DNA of 64,000 nt. It comes from Massilia sp. IC2-477. Its GTDB lineage: Bacteria; Pseudomonadota; Gammaproteobacteria; Burkholderiales; Burkholderiaceae_D. The stretch lies in NCBI RefSeq assembly GCF_020707265.1, contig NZ_JAJFEQ010000002.1, positions 434,001 to 498,000 on the forward strand, read 5' to 3'. The position numbers were made by a program, and so were the translations under genes. Below the pieces are notes generated by a model. That model was not told where the DNA came from. It did not search any database and saw only the letters and a program-made list of their open reading frames with translations. This document shows, one piece after another, positions 1 through 8,454 of this stretch. Position 1 is the stretch's first letter, and each line of letters opens with the position of its first letter.

Positions 1-1385
1 TGTTCGGCGCCGCCGCCGCCGGCGCCGTCTTCGTCCCGGTCAATCCACTGCTCAAGCCGGAACAGGTGGCGCACATCCTGCGCGACTGCAACGTGCGGGT
101 GCTGGTCACCTCGAGCGAGCGCCTGGCCGCGCTGGCGCCGGTGCTGGCGGCCTGCCCCGACCTGCGCGCCGTGCTGGCCACCGGGCTGAAGTCCGGAGCG
201 GAGACGCCCGCCGCCGGCGCGCCGGAAGTGCGCGCCTGGGAAGCGGCGCTGGCCGCCGCGCCCGCATCCACGCCGGCGCGCCGGATCGACGCCGACGTCG
301 CCGCCATCCTGTACACCTCCGGCTCCACCGGCAAGCCCAAGGGCGTGGTGCTGTCGCACCGTAACCTGGTGGCCGGCGCGCGCAGCGTCGCCGATTACCT
401 CGCGATCGGGCCGGACGATCGCATCCTGTCGGTGCTGCCGCTCAGCTTCGACTATGGCCTGAGCCAGCTGACCTGCGCTTTCCTGGCCGGCGCCTCGGCG
501 GTGCTGCTCAACCACCTGTTTGCGCGCGATGTCGTGGCGGCGGTCGCGGCCGAGCGCATCACCGGCCTGGCCGCCGTGCCGCCGCTGTGGAGCCAGCTGG
601 CGCGGCTGCCGTGGCCGGCCGACTGCAGCCTGCGCTACCTCACCAATTCCGGCGGCGCCATGCCGGGCGCCACGCTGGCGCAGCTACGCGCCGCGCTGCC
701 GCGGGCACAGGTGTTCCTGATGTACGGCCTGACCGAAGCCTTCCGCTCGACCTACCTGCCGCCGGAACAGCTGGACCGCCGTCCGGATTCGATCGGGCGC
801 GCGATCCCGAACGCCGAGGTGATGGTGGTGCGGCCCGACGGCAGCGCCTGTGCGCCCGGCGAGCCGGGCGAACTGGTGCACCGCGGCGCCCTGGTCGCGC
901 TCGGCTACTGGAACGACCCGGCCAAGACCGCCGAGCGCTTCCGCCCGGCGCCGGGACAGGATCCGGCCCTGCCCCTGGTCGAAATGGCGGTCTGGTCGGG
1001 CGACACCGTGCGCCGCGACGAAGAGGGTTTCCTGTACTTCGTCGGCCGTACCGATGACCTGATCAAGGTCTCCGGCTACCGCATCAGCCCGACCGAGGTC
1101 GAAGAGCTGGCCTATGCCAGCGGCCTGGTGGAAGAGGCGGTCGCGTTCGGCGTGCCGCACCCGGAACTGGGACAGGCGGTGGTGCTGCTGGCCAGCGTGC
1201 CCTGCGCCGACGAGGCCACCCGCGGCGCGCTGCTGAAGGAATGCCAGCGCCGCATGCCGGCCTACATGGTGCCGCAGCACCTGGCCCTGCGCGCCGAAGC
1301 GTTTCCGCGCAACCCGAACGGCAAGATCGACCGTCCGGCGCTGCGCGCGGCCTTCCTCGATACCTTCGAAAGCAGCATCGCATGA
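1..1385 (+). CDS. Acyl-CoA ligase (AMP-forming), exosortase A system-associated, 5' truncated
   Basis: Member of the ANL superfamily (acyl-CoA synthetases and adenylation domains), which adenylates a carboxylic acid and transfers it to a thiol. The reading frame is open from base 3, so the start lies left of the window. The P-loop signature YTSGSTGKPKG is encoded near base 310, the MYGLTE motif near 720, and the GYWNDP and GRTDDLIKVSGYR hinge motifs precede a C-terminal domain with the catalytic lysine in PNGKIDRP. Its stop overlaps the next start (ATGA at 1382-1385), so it is translationally coupled to the PLP decarboxylase. That pair is a standard part of exosortase A exopolysaccharide loci. 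The acyl substrate is unknown; it may supply a building block for a modified sugar or amino acid. Confidence 0.93.
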   Translation, partial: FGAAAAGAVFVPVNPLLKPEQVAHILRDCNVRVLVTSSERLAALAPVLAACPDLRAVLATGLKSGAETPAAGAPEVRAWEAALAAAPASTPARRIDADVAAILYTSGSTGKPKGVVLSHRNLVAGARSVADYLAIGPDDRILSVLPLSFDYGLSQLTCAFLAGASAVLLNHLFARDVVAAVAAERITGLAAVPPLWSQLARLPWPADCSLRYLTNSGGAMPGATLAQLRAALPRAQVFLMYGLTEAFRSTYLPPEQLDRRPDSIGRAIPNAEVMVVRPDGSACAPGEPGELVHRGALVALGYWNDPAKTAERFRPAPGQDPALPLVEMAVWSGDTVRRDEEGFLYFVGRTDDLIKVSGYRISPTEVEELAYASGLVEEAVAFGVPHPELGQAVVLLASVPCADEATRGALLKECQRRMPAYMVPQHLALRAEAFPRNPNGKIDRPALRAAFLDTFESSIA

Positions 1386-2611
1386 ACAAACCTGTCCACG
1401 CCCCGCAGAACCAGTTCGCCGTCAGCGGCGGCGAACTGCAGATCGGCGGCATGCCCCTGTCGCGCCTGGCCGAACGGGTCGGCGCCACGCCCTTCTACGC
1501 CTACGACCGGGCCCTGGTCAAGGCGCGCATGGCGCAGCTGCGCGCCGCCCTGCCGGACGGGCTGAAGCTGCATTATTCGATCAAGGCCAATCCGATGCCG
1601 GCCCTGGTGCAGCTGATGGCAGGCCTGGCCGACGGCCTCGACGTGGCGTCAGGCGGCGAGCTGTCCACCGCCCTCGACACCGGCTTCGACCCGGCCGATA
1701 TCAGTTTCGCCGGCCCCGGCAAGAGCATGGCCGAGATCCGGCGCGCGATCGCCGCCGGGGTATGCATCAATGCCGAATCGGCGGCCGAGGTCGAGCGTAT
1801 CGCGCGCCAGGCCAAGGAGCTCGGCCTGGCCCCGCGCGTGGTGCTGCGCGTGAATCCGGACTTCGAGCTGAAGGCCTCGGGCATGCGCATGGGCGGGGGC
1901 GCCAAGCCCTTCGGCATCGACGCCGAACGCGTGCCGGACGTGGTGGCGCAACTGCGCCGGCATGGTATCGAGCCGCTCGGCCTGCACATCTTCGCCGGCT
2001 CGCAAAGCCTGAAGGCGGAGGCGGTGGTCGAGGCGCACGCGAGCGGCTTCGCGCTGGCCCTGCGCCTGGCCGAGGACTGCGCCTTCCTTCCCCGGATGCT
2101 GAACCTGGGAGCGGGCTTCGGCATTCCGTATTTCCCGGGCGAGGCGGCGCTCGACCTGGCTCCGGTGGCGGCCGGGCTGGCCGCGTGGCTGCCGCGCGTC
2201 CGCGAACGCTTGGGCGATGTGCGGGTGTCGCTGGAGTCCGGCCGCTACCTGGTGGGCGAAGCGGGCGTCTACGTGGCGCGCGTGCTCGAGCGGAAGGAAT
2301 CGCGCGGCCAGGTGTTCCTGGTCACCGACGGCGGCCTGCACCACCACCTGGCGGCCTCGGGGAACTTCGGGCAGGTGATCCGCAAGAACTACCCGGTGGC
2401 GATCGGCAACCGCATGGACGCACAGGCGCGCGAGAGCGTCACCGTCGTCGGTCCCCTCTGCACGCCGCTCGACATGCTGGCCGAACGCATGGAACTGCCG
2501 CAGGCGGACAGCGGCGACCTGGTGGTGGTGTTCCAGTCCGGCGCCTACGGCCTGTCGGCCAGCCCTACCGCCTTCCTCGGACATCCGGCGCCGGCCGAGG
2601 TGCTGGTGTGA
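1382..2611 (+). CDS. PLP-dependent decarboxylase, exosortase A system-associated
   Basis: Fold-type III PLP decarboxylase (ornithine/diaminopimelate decarboxylase family), 409 residues. The PLP-lysine motif HYSIKANP lies near residue 65, the glycine-rich phosphate loop (NLGAGFGIPYF) is mid-protein, and the second-subunit active-site cysteine motif is in GPLCTPLDML. The start ATG at 1382 is chosen because it overlaps the upstream stop by four bases. Members of this branch (TIGR03099 type, from memory) sit next to the acyl-CoA ligase in XrtA loci. The pair probably makes an amino-acid-derived decoration, but the true substrate is not known. Confidence 0.93.
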   Translation: MNKPVHAPQNQFAVSGGELQIGGMPLSRLAERVGATPFYAYDRALVKARMAQLRAALPDGLKLHYSIKANPMPALVQLMAGLADGLDVASGGELSTALDTGFDPADISFAGPGKSMAEIRRAIAAGVCINAESAAEVERIARQAKELGLAPRVVLRVNPDFELKASGMRMGGGAKPFGIDAERVPDVVAQLRRHGIEPLGLHIFAGSQSLKAEAVVEAHASGFALALRLAEDCAFLPRMLNLGAGFGIPYFPGEAALDLAPVAAGLAAWLPRVRERLGDVRVSLESGRYLVGEAGVYVARVLERKESRGQVFLVTDGGLHHHLAASGNFGQVIRKNYPVAIGNRMDAQARESVTVVGPLCTPLDMLAERMELPQADSGDLVVVFQSGAYGLSASPTAFLGHPAPAEVLV

Positions 2612-2640
2612 CGCGGTCATGCCACAAGCAGTGCGCACGA

Positions 2641-2719
2641 TTGGTTTAATTGCCTCAGCGAACGAAAATTGATCTAGAATAATTGTCGTTAATTTAATTG
2701 CCGTAGTGCCGAGGTAGAC
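2641..2719 (+). promoter_or_regulatory. AT-rich promoter region with direct repeat TTTAATTGCC
   Basis: The gap before the first glycosyltransferase is strikingly AT-rich for this genome. The 10-mer TTTAATTGCC occurs at 2645-2654 and again at 2693-2702, 48 bases apart. A weak sigma-70 candidate is TTGCCT (2650-2655) with TAGAAT (2675-2680) at a 19-base spacer. The SD-like GAGGTAG at 2711-2717 sets the ATG at 2720. The repeat could be a tandem regulator site; this is inference. Confidence 0.3.
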
Positions 2720-3739
2720 ATGTCCAAGCCAGCTCCGGGTTCCCGGCGCATCCTGATCAGTGTTCTCAACTGGAACTGCTCGGACGAGACCGCCGCCTGC
2801 GTACGTTCGCTGGCGGCGCTCGAGAACCGCGCCGGCCACCTGCTCGACATCGTGGTGATCGACAACGGTTCGCGTGCCGAGGAATGGACCCGCCTGCAGC
2901 AGAGCCTGGCCGGCGCCGACCTGAGCCTGCTGCGCAACGAGCAGAACCTCGGTTTCGCGGGTGGCCACAATATCGCGCTGCGCCGTGCGCTCGACAGCGG
3001 CGCCGACTACGCCTGGCTGGTCAACAGCGACGCCGTGGTCAAGCCGGATGCGCTCGACCGCCTGGTCGAACTGATCGACGCCGATCCGCGCTGCGGCGCC
3101 ACCTCGCCGCTGATCCTGGCGCGCGACGACGAAAGCGTGATCGATTTCTGCGGCGCCCGCCATGACTGGCCGGCGATGGCCTCGGTCAGCTCGACCTCGG
3201 TGGAAGAAACACGCCAAATGGAAGCGCAGTATCCGCGCGACATGTGGCTGATGGGCGCCGCCCTGATGCTGCGCGTGGAGGCCCTGCGTGAAGTCGGCCT
3301 GCTCAACGATTCCTATTTTGCCTATTGGGAAGACAACGACATCAGCGCGCGCCTGTCCGCCAAGGGCTGGCTGTGCCGCATGGCCTTCGACGCGGTGGTG
3401 CTGCATTGCCATCCGCGCCTGCGGATGAGCGAGAAAGGGCCGTATTATTTTTATCTGATGGCGCGCAACTCGTTCAAGTTCTGGTACCAGCATACCCCCG
3501 CCCCCTACCGCCGCATGATCCGCCTGAAGCTGATCGACCGCGCCCTGCTGGTGGCCAACCGCCTGCGCAACGGCGGCTATGACGAGAAGTGCGCGGCCTG
3601 CATGCTCGGCGTGTATGACAGCCAGACCGGCAAGTCGGGGAAGTGGAATCTCGAACGCAAGGTGCCGTGGGTGGTCGAGGCCCTGCGCCGTGCGCTGTGG
3701 CGCAACCATGCCCGCCACTTCCGCCCGGGTGACGCCTGA
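2720..3739 (+). CDS. Glycosyltransferase family 2 (rhamnosyltransferase-like)
   Basis: Inverting GT-A glycosyltransferase, 339 residues, likely adding a sugar to the lipid-linked exopolysaccharide repeat unit at the inner face of the membrane. The N-terminal Rossmann segment (LISVLNWNCSDETAACVRSL), the VVIDNG motif near residue 48 and the acceptor-side segment NLGFAGGHNIALRRAL are typical of WbbL/rhamnosyltransferase-type GT2 proteins. The metal-binding DXD equivalent appears as VNSDAVV. The C-terminal part (about residues 230-290) is basic and probably membrane-associated. A second GT2 gene follows 28 bases downstream. Sugar specificity cannot be read from the sequence. Confidence 0.9.
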   Translation: MSKPAPGSRRILISVLNWNCSDETAACVRSLAALENRAGHLLDIVVIDNGSRAEEWTRLQQSLAGADLSLLRNEQNLGFAGGHNIALRRALDSGADYAWLVNSDAVVKPDALDRLVELIDADPRCGATSPLILARDDESVIDFCGARHDWPAMASVSSTSVEETRQMEAQYPRDMWLMGAALMLRVEALREVGLLNDSYFAYWEDNDISARLSAKGWLCRMAFDAVVLHCHPRLRMSEKGPYYFYLMARNSFKFWYQHTPAPYRRMIRLKLIDRALLVANRLRNGGYDEKCAACMLGVYDSQTGKSGKWNLERKVPWVVEALRRALWRNHARHFRPGDA

Positions 3740-3767
3740 GCCACATGCGGCCCGTTCCCTGCCTGCC

Positions 3768-4703
3768 ATGAACCATCCTGACATCACGTTTTCGGTCGTC
3801 ATACCGAATTTCAACAACGGCGCGACGCTGGCGCGCGCGATCGACTCGGTGCTGGCCCAGACCTGGCCGGCGCACGAGATCATCGTCATCGACGACGGTT
3901 CCACCGACGATTCGGCGGCGGTGGCGGCGCGTTATGGCGACCGGGTGCGCTACGTGCCACAGCAGAATGCCGGCGTGTCAGCGGCCCGCAACAACGGGGC
4001 ACGCCTGGCCACCGGCACCTGGCTGGCCTTCCTGGACGCCGACGATACCTACATGCCGGAACGCCTGGCCGCCCACGCACGCTGGATCGCGCGCGAACCG
4101 GACATCGATTTCCTGTTCGCCGACCAGGACTTCCGCGAGCCCGACGATACCCATCTGCAGTTCTCGATCGACGCCTGCGCCGCCGGCCGCAGCCTGGTGG
4201 CGCGCCATCCGGGCCAGGTCGAGATCCCGATCGCCCAGGACGATTTCGAGGCCTGCATCGCCGATGGTTTCGCCGAGATCCGCACCCTGTCGCTGCCGCG
4301 CGTGACCTTCCTCAAGCTGGGAGGCTTCCCGCTCGAGCACAAGATTGGCGAAGACATGTATTTCTTCATCCGCCTGTATGCCGCCAGCCGGCGCGGCGGC
4401 GTGGTCAACCTGCCGCTGTCGGTGTATTACATCTACCCGGGCAGCGCCCTGCGCAAGGATCCGGTGGCGGCGCAGCGCAAGTACGTCGCCACGATCGCGG
4501 CCCTGGACGAGGAATTGCGCGACGCGCCGGCCGGGATCCGGCGCGGCTGGCGCACCAGGCTGCGTTATGGCAGGCTGAGCCTGGCATACATGCACCTGCG
4601 CGCCGGCCAGCGCCGGGCGGCGGTCGCCGCCGTCGCACCGCTCATGTGGAGCAATCCTTCGCTGCGCTCGCTGCGCGACATGGCGTCGGTCATGCGAGGA
4701 TAG
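3768..4703 (+). CDS. Glycosyltransferase family 2
   Basis: GT-A fold glycosyltransferase, 311 residues. It opens with the classical FSVVIPNFNNG segment and the IIVIDDGSTDDS nucleotide-binding motif, and has the metal-binding FLDADD motif near residue 90. The open frame extends further upstream (from 3579) inside the preceding gene, but the family N-terminus begins at MNHPDITFSVVIP, so ATG 3768 is used. It probably acts with the upstream GT2 on repeat-unit assembly. Its C-terminal 60 residues are Arg/Ala-rich and not diagnostic. Confidence 0.9.
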   Translation: MNHPDITFSVVIPNFNNGATLARAIDSVLAQTWPAHEIIVIDDGSTDDSAAVAARYGDRVRYVPQQNAGVSAARNNGARLATGTWLAFLDADDTYMPERLAAHARWIAREPDIDFLFADQDFREPDDTHLQFSIDACAAGRSLVARHPGQVEIPIAQDDFEACIADGFAEIRTLSLPRVTFLKLGGFPLEHKIGEDMYFFIRLYAASRRGGVVNLPLSVYYIYPGSALRKDPVAAQRKYVATIAALDEELRDAPAGIRRGWRTRLRYGRLSLAYMHLRAGQRRAAVAAVAPLMWSNPSLRSLRDMASVMRG

Positions 4704-4810
4704 GCGGACCGGGCTGGTGCAGTCCTGTCCTGAACCCGGCGAGCCGCTTCGCCATCGTCAAGGTCCTTGGTAGTGCCGCGAATAGGCAGTTGCCGGAAAG
4801 TATATGAAGC

Positions 4811-6271
4811 ATGGCCAACCTGCGCCGCTCACTAGTCATTAATTTCTTCTCGTCGTCGAGCGCCGCCCTGGTGCAGTTCCTCGTCAGCGTGCTGCTCGCG
4901 CGCATGCTCAGCCCGAGCGAGATCGGCGTGTTCTCGATGACGGTGGTGTTCGTCACCATCGCCCACATGTTCCGCGACTTCGGCGTCGCCACCTATATCC
5001 AGCGCGAGCCCGAGCTCACCCCCGAAAAGATCCGTTCGGCACTGGGGATCCTGTACGCCACCTCGTGGTCGCTGGCGGTCGGCCTGTTCGCCCTCAGCGC
5101 GCCGCTGGGCGACTTCTTCAACGAGCCCGGCATCGTCCCGGTCATGCGGGTGCTGGCCCTGGGCTTCATCGTCATCCCGTTCGGCTCGCTGACGCACTCG
5201 ATGCTGCTGCGTGAACTGGCGGCGGACAAGCAGGCCGTGGTGACGGCGGCCGGCACCATCGCTTACTGCGCCAGCTGCCTCATCCTCGCGGCCCTGGATT
5301 TCGGCACCATGAGCCTGGCCTGGGCCAACCTGATCAACATCTGCACCTGCGCCCTGGCCTACATCCCTTTCCGCCCGAAAGGCATGCCCTGGATCCCCTC
5401 GCGCCGTGGCTGGGGGCGGGTGATCAACTTCGGCGTGGGCCAGCTGTTGACCAACTGTATCGATGCCGCCAACGGCTCGATCGCTGAACTCGTGCTGGGC
5501 AAACTGGGCAGTGCACGCCATGTCGGCCTGTTCAGCCGGGCCAACTCGACGGTGTCGATTTTCAGCTACCTGGCAGGTACCACCGTCACCTATGGCGCCC
5601 TGACCTATCTGTCGCAGGCGCATCACCGCGGCGAATCGCTGGTGCCGACCCTGCGCCGCGCCGTCACCCTCCTGACCGGCATCGGCTGGCCGGCGCTGGC
5701 CCTGACGGCGGTATTCGGGCGCGACCTGGTGCTGGCGCTGTACGGTCCTACCTGGCTGGACAGCGTCCCGGCGATCCTGCCGCTTTGTATCGCAGCGTGC
5801 TTCTACCTGCTGTTCCAGTACACGCCGAGCGCGCTCGCCTCGATCGGACGTCCCTACCTGGGCGCGATTCCGCAAAGCGCCACCCTGGTGATGCGCATTA
5901 CGCTGGGCGTGCTGCTGTTCGACGGGACCCTGGTCAGTTTTGGCTGGGCAGTCTGCCTGGCGACGATGTGCGTCGTGCCGGTCATGCTCTACCTGCAGTA
6001 CCACTACCTGCAGTTCAAGCCTTCGACCCTGTTCGCCAGCGTCATGCCGAGCCTGGCGGTGGCGGTGTGCTGTACGGTGATCGGCGAAGCGCTGCACCTG
6101 GTGTTGCCGGAGTCGCTGCCGGCAATGGCGCGGCTGCTGCTCGCGTTTCCTTTCGTGCTCGGCACCTGGTACGGGGCCTTGCGCCTGATTTCCCACCCGC
6201 TCGTCAACGAACTGCACCTGCTGGCGGGCAGCGCCAGGCTGCGCCTGTCGCGCTTCGGTCGCGCTTCCTGA
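4811..6271 (+). CDS. Lipopolysaccharide/exopolysaccharide flippase (Wzx-like, PST family)
   Basis: Polytopic membrane protein of 486 residues in the MATE/MOP-type polysaccharide transporter family. It would flip the undecaprenyl-linked repeat unit to the periplasm. The N-terminus (NFFSSSSAALVQFLVSVLLARMLSP) is the characteristic first helix with the ARxLSPxEIG loop, and hydrophobic segments recur through the whole length (about 12-14 helices expected for the family). It ends 34 bases from the convergent stop of the minus-strand operon, so it marks the meeting point of the two transcription units. It pairs logically with the Wzz-like chain-length protein and export lipoprotein elsewhere in the locus. 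Confidence 0.9.
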   Translation: MANLRRSLVINFFSSSSAALVQFLVSVLLARMLSPSEIGVFSMTVVFVTIAHMFRDFGVATYIQREPELTPEKIRSALGILYATSWSLAVGLFALSAPLGDFFNEPGIVPVMRVLALGFIVIPFGSLTHSMLLRELAADKQAVVTAAGTIAYCASCLILAALDFGTMSLAWANLINICTCALAYIPFRPKGMPWIPSRRGWGRVINFGVGQLLTNCIDAANGSIAELVLGKLGSARHVGLFSRANSTVSIFSYLAGTTVTYGALTYLSQAHHRGESLVPTLRRAVTLLTGIGWPALALTAVFGRDLVLALYGPTWLDSVPAILPLCIAACFYLLFQYTPSALASIGRPYLGAIPQSATLVMRITLGVLLFDGTLVSFGWAVCLATMCVVPVMLYLQYHYLQFKPSTLFASVMPSLAVAVCCTVIGEALHLVLPESLPAMARLLLAFPFVLGTWYGALRLISHPLVNELHLLAGSARLRLSRFGRAS

Positions 6272-6277
6272 AAGAAG

Positions 6278-6296
6278 CCGGCCGCGCCGCGGCCGG
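6278..6296. terminator. Hairpin between convergent genes
   Basis: Near-perfect palindrome with 9-base arms (CCGGCCGCG and its complement) around a single base, lying exactly in the 33-base gap between the convergent flippase and glycosyltransferase stops. It has no T-tract on either side, so it is a plausible but unproven bidirectional terminator. Confidence 0.35.
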
Positions 6297-6304
6297 TCCG
6301 CGCT

Positions 6305-7465
6305 TCAGGCAAAGCGCTCGAGTACCGCCGTGATCGCCTTCGTATGGGACTGGATCGAATAGCGCTGCGCCGTGGCGGCGGCCGCGCTTTCCATCTGCGC
6401 GGCCCAGGCCGGGTTGTCCAGGATGCGCAGGATGGCGCCAGCCAGGACGGCGGGATCGCGCGGCGCGATCAGGAGCCCGTCGACTTCATGGGTGATGACG
6501 TCGAGCGGTCCGCCTTCGTTGGATGCGATCACCGGGCGCCCGACCGCCATGCCTTCCAGGAAGGTGCGGCCGAAGGGCTCGGGCTGGGTCGACGCGTGCA
6601 CCACGACCGAACTGATGGACAGGATCTCGGGAATGTCCTTGCGTCCCCCCAGCAGGTGGACGCGGCCGGCCACGCCGGGCGCCTGCACCAGCTCCCCGAC
6701 CTTGCGCGCGAACACGTCGTCGCGGCCGTAGGCGGCGCCCACCAGCAGGATGTGCGCGTTCGGGTAGCGCGCGAAGACCGCCGGGGCCGCCTCGAGCAGC
6801 ACATCCTGCCCCTTCCATTCGATCAGGCCGCCCACCAGGGTGATGACCGGCGCATCCGCCGGCAGGCCCAGCTCGCCGCGCAGGCGTGCTGCCGGGCTGC
6901 GCGGACGGTAGACCCCGAGATCGAGGCCCTCGGGCACCACGGTGCATTTGTCTTCCGGCACGCCGAGACCGACCAGCTGCTGCTTGACGGCTTGTGACAC
7001 CGGGATGCAATGATCCAGCCATGACAGGACCAGCCGGTTGCTGCGCGTGTCGGCGTGGAAGCCGCGCGCGTGCAATACCAGGGGCAGGCCCGCCATGCGC
7101 GCCGCCATGGCGGCGGCGACGTTGCAGCTGGCGTCATTGTTCAGATAGACGATGCGCGCGCCCTGGCGACGGAAGGCCCGGTAATACTTGAACGCATAGG
7201 GCAGCAGGTTGCACACGTTGTCGATCATCGACGCGAAGGGCACGCGGCGGTCGTACAGCCAGCCCCGTCTCACGATGTCGACCGGCGCCAGGTGCCGCCA
7301 GGACGTCTGCGCCGCCAGTTGCCGGTACTGTTCGGTGCCCAGGCTGGTGTACAGGAGCGGGGTATAGCGCGGATCGAGCTGTTCGAGCATCGCCATCAGC
7401 GAAATGACGGCGCCACCGAAGCCTGCGCCGTTCTCGCAGAATGCGACAGGTACCGGTGCAGTCAT
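6305..7465 (-). CDS. Glycosyltransferase family 4
   Basis: GT-B retaining glycosyltransferase, 386 residues, last gene of the large minus-strand exopolysaccharide operon. The N-terminal acceptor domain begins VAFCENGAGFGGAVISLMAML. The C-terminal donor-binding domain has the LVGGLIEWKGQDVLLEA segment and the family EX7E motif (EPFGRTFLEGMAVGRPVIASNEGG). The start ATG at 7465 overlaps the stop of the upstream deacetylase (ATGA), showing translational coupling. The donor sugar is unknown. Confidence 0.9.
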   Translation of the reverse strand: MTAPVPVAFCENGAGFGGAVISLMAMLEQLDPRYTPLLYTSLGTEQYRQLAAQTSWRHLAPVDIVRRGWLYDRRVPFASMIDNVCNLLPYAFKYYRAFRRQGARIVYLNNDASCNVAAAMAARMAGLPLVLHARGFHADTRSNRLVLSWLDHCIPVSQAVKQQLVGLGVPEDKCTVVPEGLDLGVYRPRSPAARLRGELGLPADAPVITLVGGLIEWKGQDVLLEAAPAVFARYPNAHILLVGAAYGRDDVFARKVGELVQAPGVAGRVHLLGGRKDIPEILSISSVVVHASTQPEPFGRTFLEGMAVGRPVIASNEGGPLDVITHEVDGLLIAPRDPAVLAGAILRILDNPAWAAQMESAAAATAQRYSIQSHTKAITAVLERFA

Positions 7466-8454
7466 TGTTCTTCTCCGAGCCAGCGCAGCAGGCGCAAGGC
7501 AAACATCAGGGGCCTGGCGTCCCAGGGACGGCTGCGCGGCAGCTGGTAGGGGTGGTCGCGGCCGGAGGCGGCGCCGACCGCCGTGGTGAAGGCCGCGCGG
7601 TAGCCGGCCGACTTGACCATCTCCACGTGGCGCTGGTCGAAATCGACGCCCTGCTTGCCGTTCGGGTAGGCGAACAGTTCGACGGGGCGTCCGGTGACGC
7701 GCTCGAGGTGGTGCTTGCCGTCGGCGATCTCGCGGAACGCCCGGTCGTCGTCGAGCCTGGCGAGGATCGGATGGGTGACCGTATGGCCGCCGATCTCGAT
7801 CCGGTACTGCATCAGTTCACGGATCATGTCCGCCGTCAGCATCAGGTGCTGGGTCAGATCCTCCCTGGCCAGCTGCTGGAGCCGGCGCAGCATGGTGTCG
7901 CGCGCTTCCGGCGTCAGGTACTTGCAGCGTTCGGTCATGGCCGCCGCGCTCGCCTTGCACTGGGCAGTGTCGGCGAGCGGGTAGACATCCATGCCGATGT
8001 CGCGCAGGTCGATCGCGCTGTCGTGCGAGCGGCGGACCGCTTCCAGGATCACGTCGTTCCACATGCTGCTTTCGTCTTCGATGTGCCCGCTGGTGACGAA
8101 TACGGTCGCCGGCAGCCCACGTTCGCGCAGGATCGGCAGGGCCAGCTCGTGCACCGTGCGGTAGCCGTCGTCGAAAGTAATGGCGACCGCGCGCGGCGGC
8201 AGGCTGCCGTTGCCGAGGCGCGTGATCGCTTCGCCGAGCGGCAGCACATTGAAGCACGAGGCCAGCAGGTCCATCTGCCAGCGGAAGGTGTCGACCGTCG
8301 GCTCCGAGTCGAGCAAGGGGTCCGGCTTGTGCAGGATCCGGTGGTAGTTGACGATGCACAGGCGCCGCTTGCCGGCTTCGGCGGGAGCAAGCGCATTGCC
8401 GGCGGTGCGGATCAGCGGCGCCGCGCAACGCATGCTGAGGGGAAGTGAGTTCAC
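7462..8454 (-). CDS. Polysaccharide deacetylase family protein (NodB-like, CE4)
   Basis: Carbohydrate esterase family 4 protein of about 330 residues. The NodB motifs are visible: AITFDDGY with the metal- and acetate-binding Asp pair near residue 110, and IGGHTVTHP with the His-x3-His metal ligands. It probably trims N- or O-acetyl groups from the nascent polysaccharide. The GTG at 8454 overlaps the upstream stop (TAGTG), which I use as the start; the next in-frame ATG at 8433 is a possible alternative and neither has a strong SD. This is the second deacetylase in the operon, distinct from the one at 19421-20305. Confidence 0.85.
   Translation of the reverse strand: MNSLPLSMRCAAPLIRTAGNALAPAEAGKRRLCIVNYHRILHKPDPLLDSEPTVDTFRWQMDLLASCFNVLPLGEAITRLGNGSLPPRAVAITFDDGYRTVHELALPILRERGLPATVFVTSGHIEDESSMWNDVILEAVRRSHDSAIDLRDIGMDVYPLADTAQCKASAAAMTERCKYLTPEARDTMLRRLQQLAREDLTQHLMLTADMIRELMQYRIEIGGHTVTHPILARLDDDRAFREIADGKHHLERVTGRPVELFAYPNGKQGVDFDQRHVEMVKSAGYRAAFTTAVGAASGRDHPYQLPRSRPWDARPLMFALRLLRWLGEEQ

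Noticed and set aside
1649..3904. Open frame of 751 codons on the minus strand
   Set aside because: Crosses two unrelated plus-strand genes and their promoter gap; no start signal or conserved motif.
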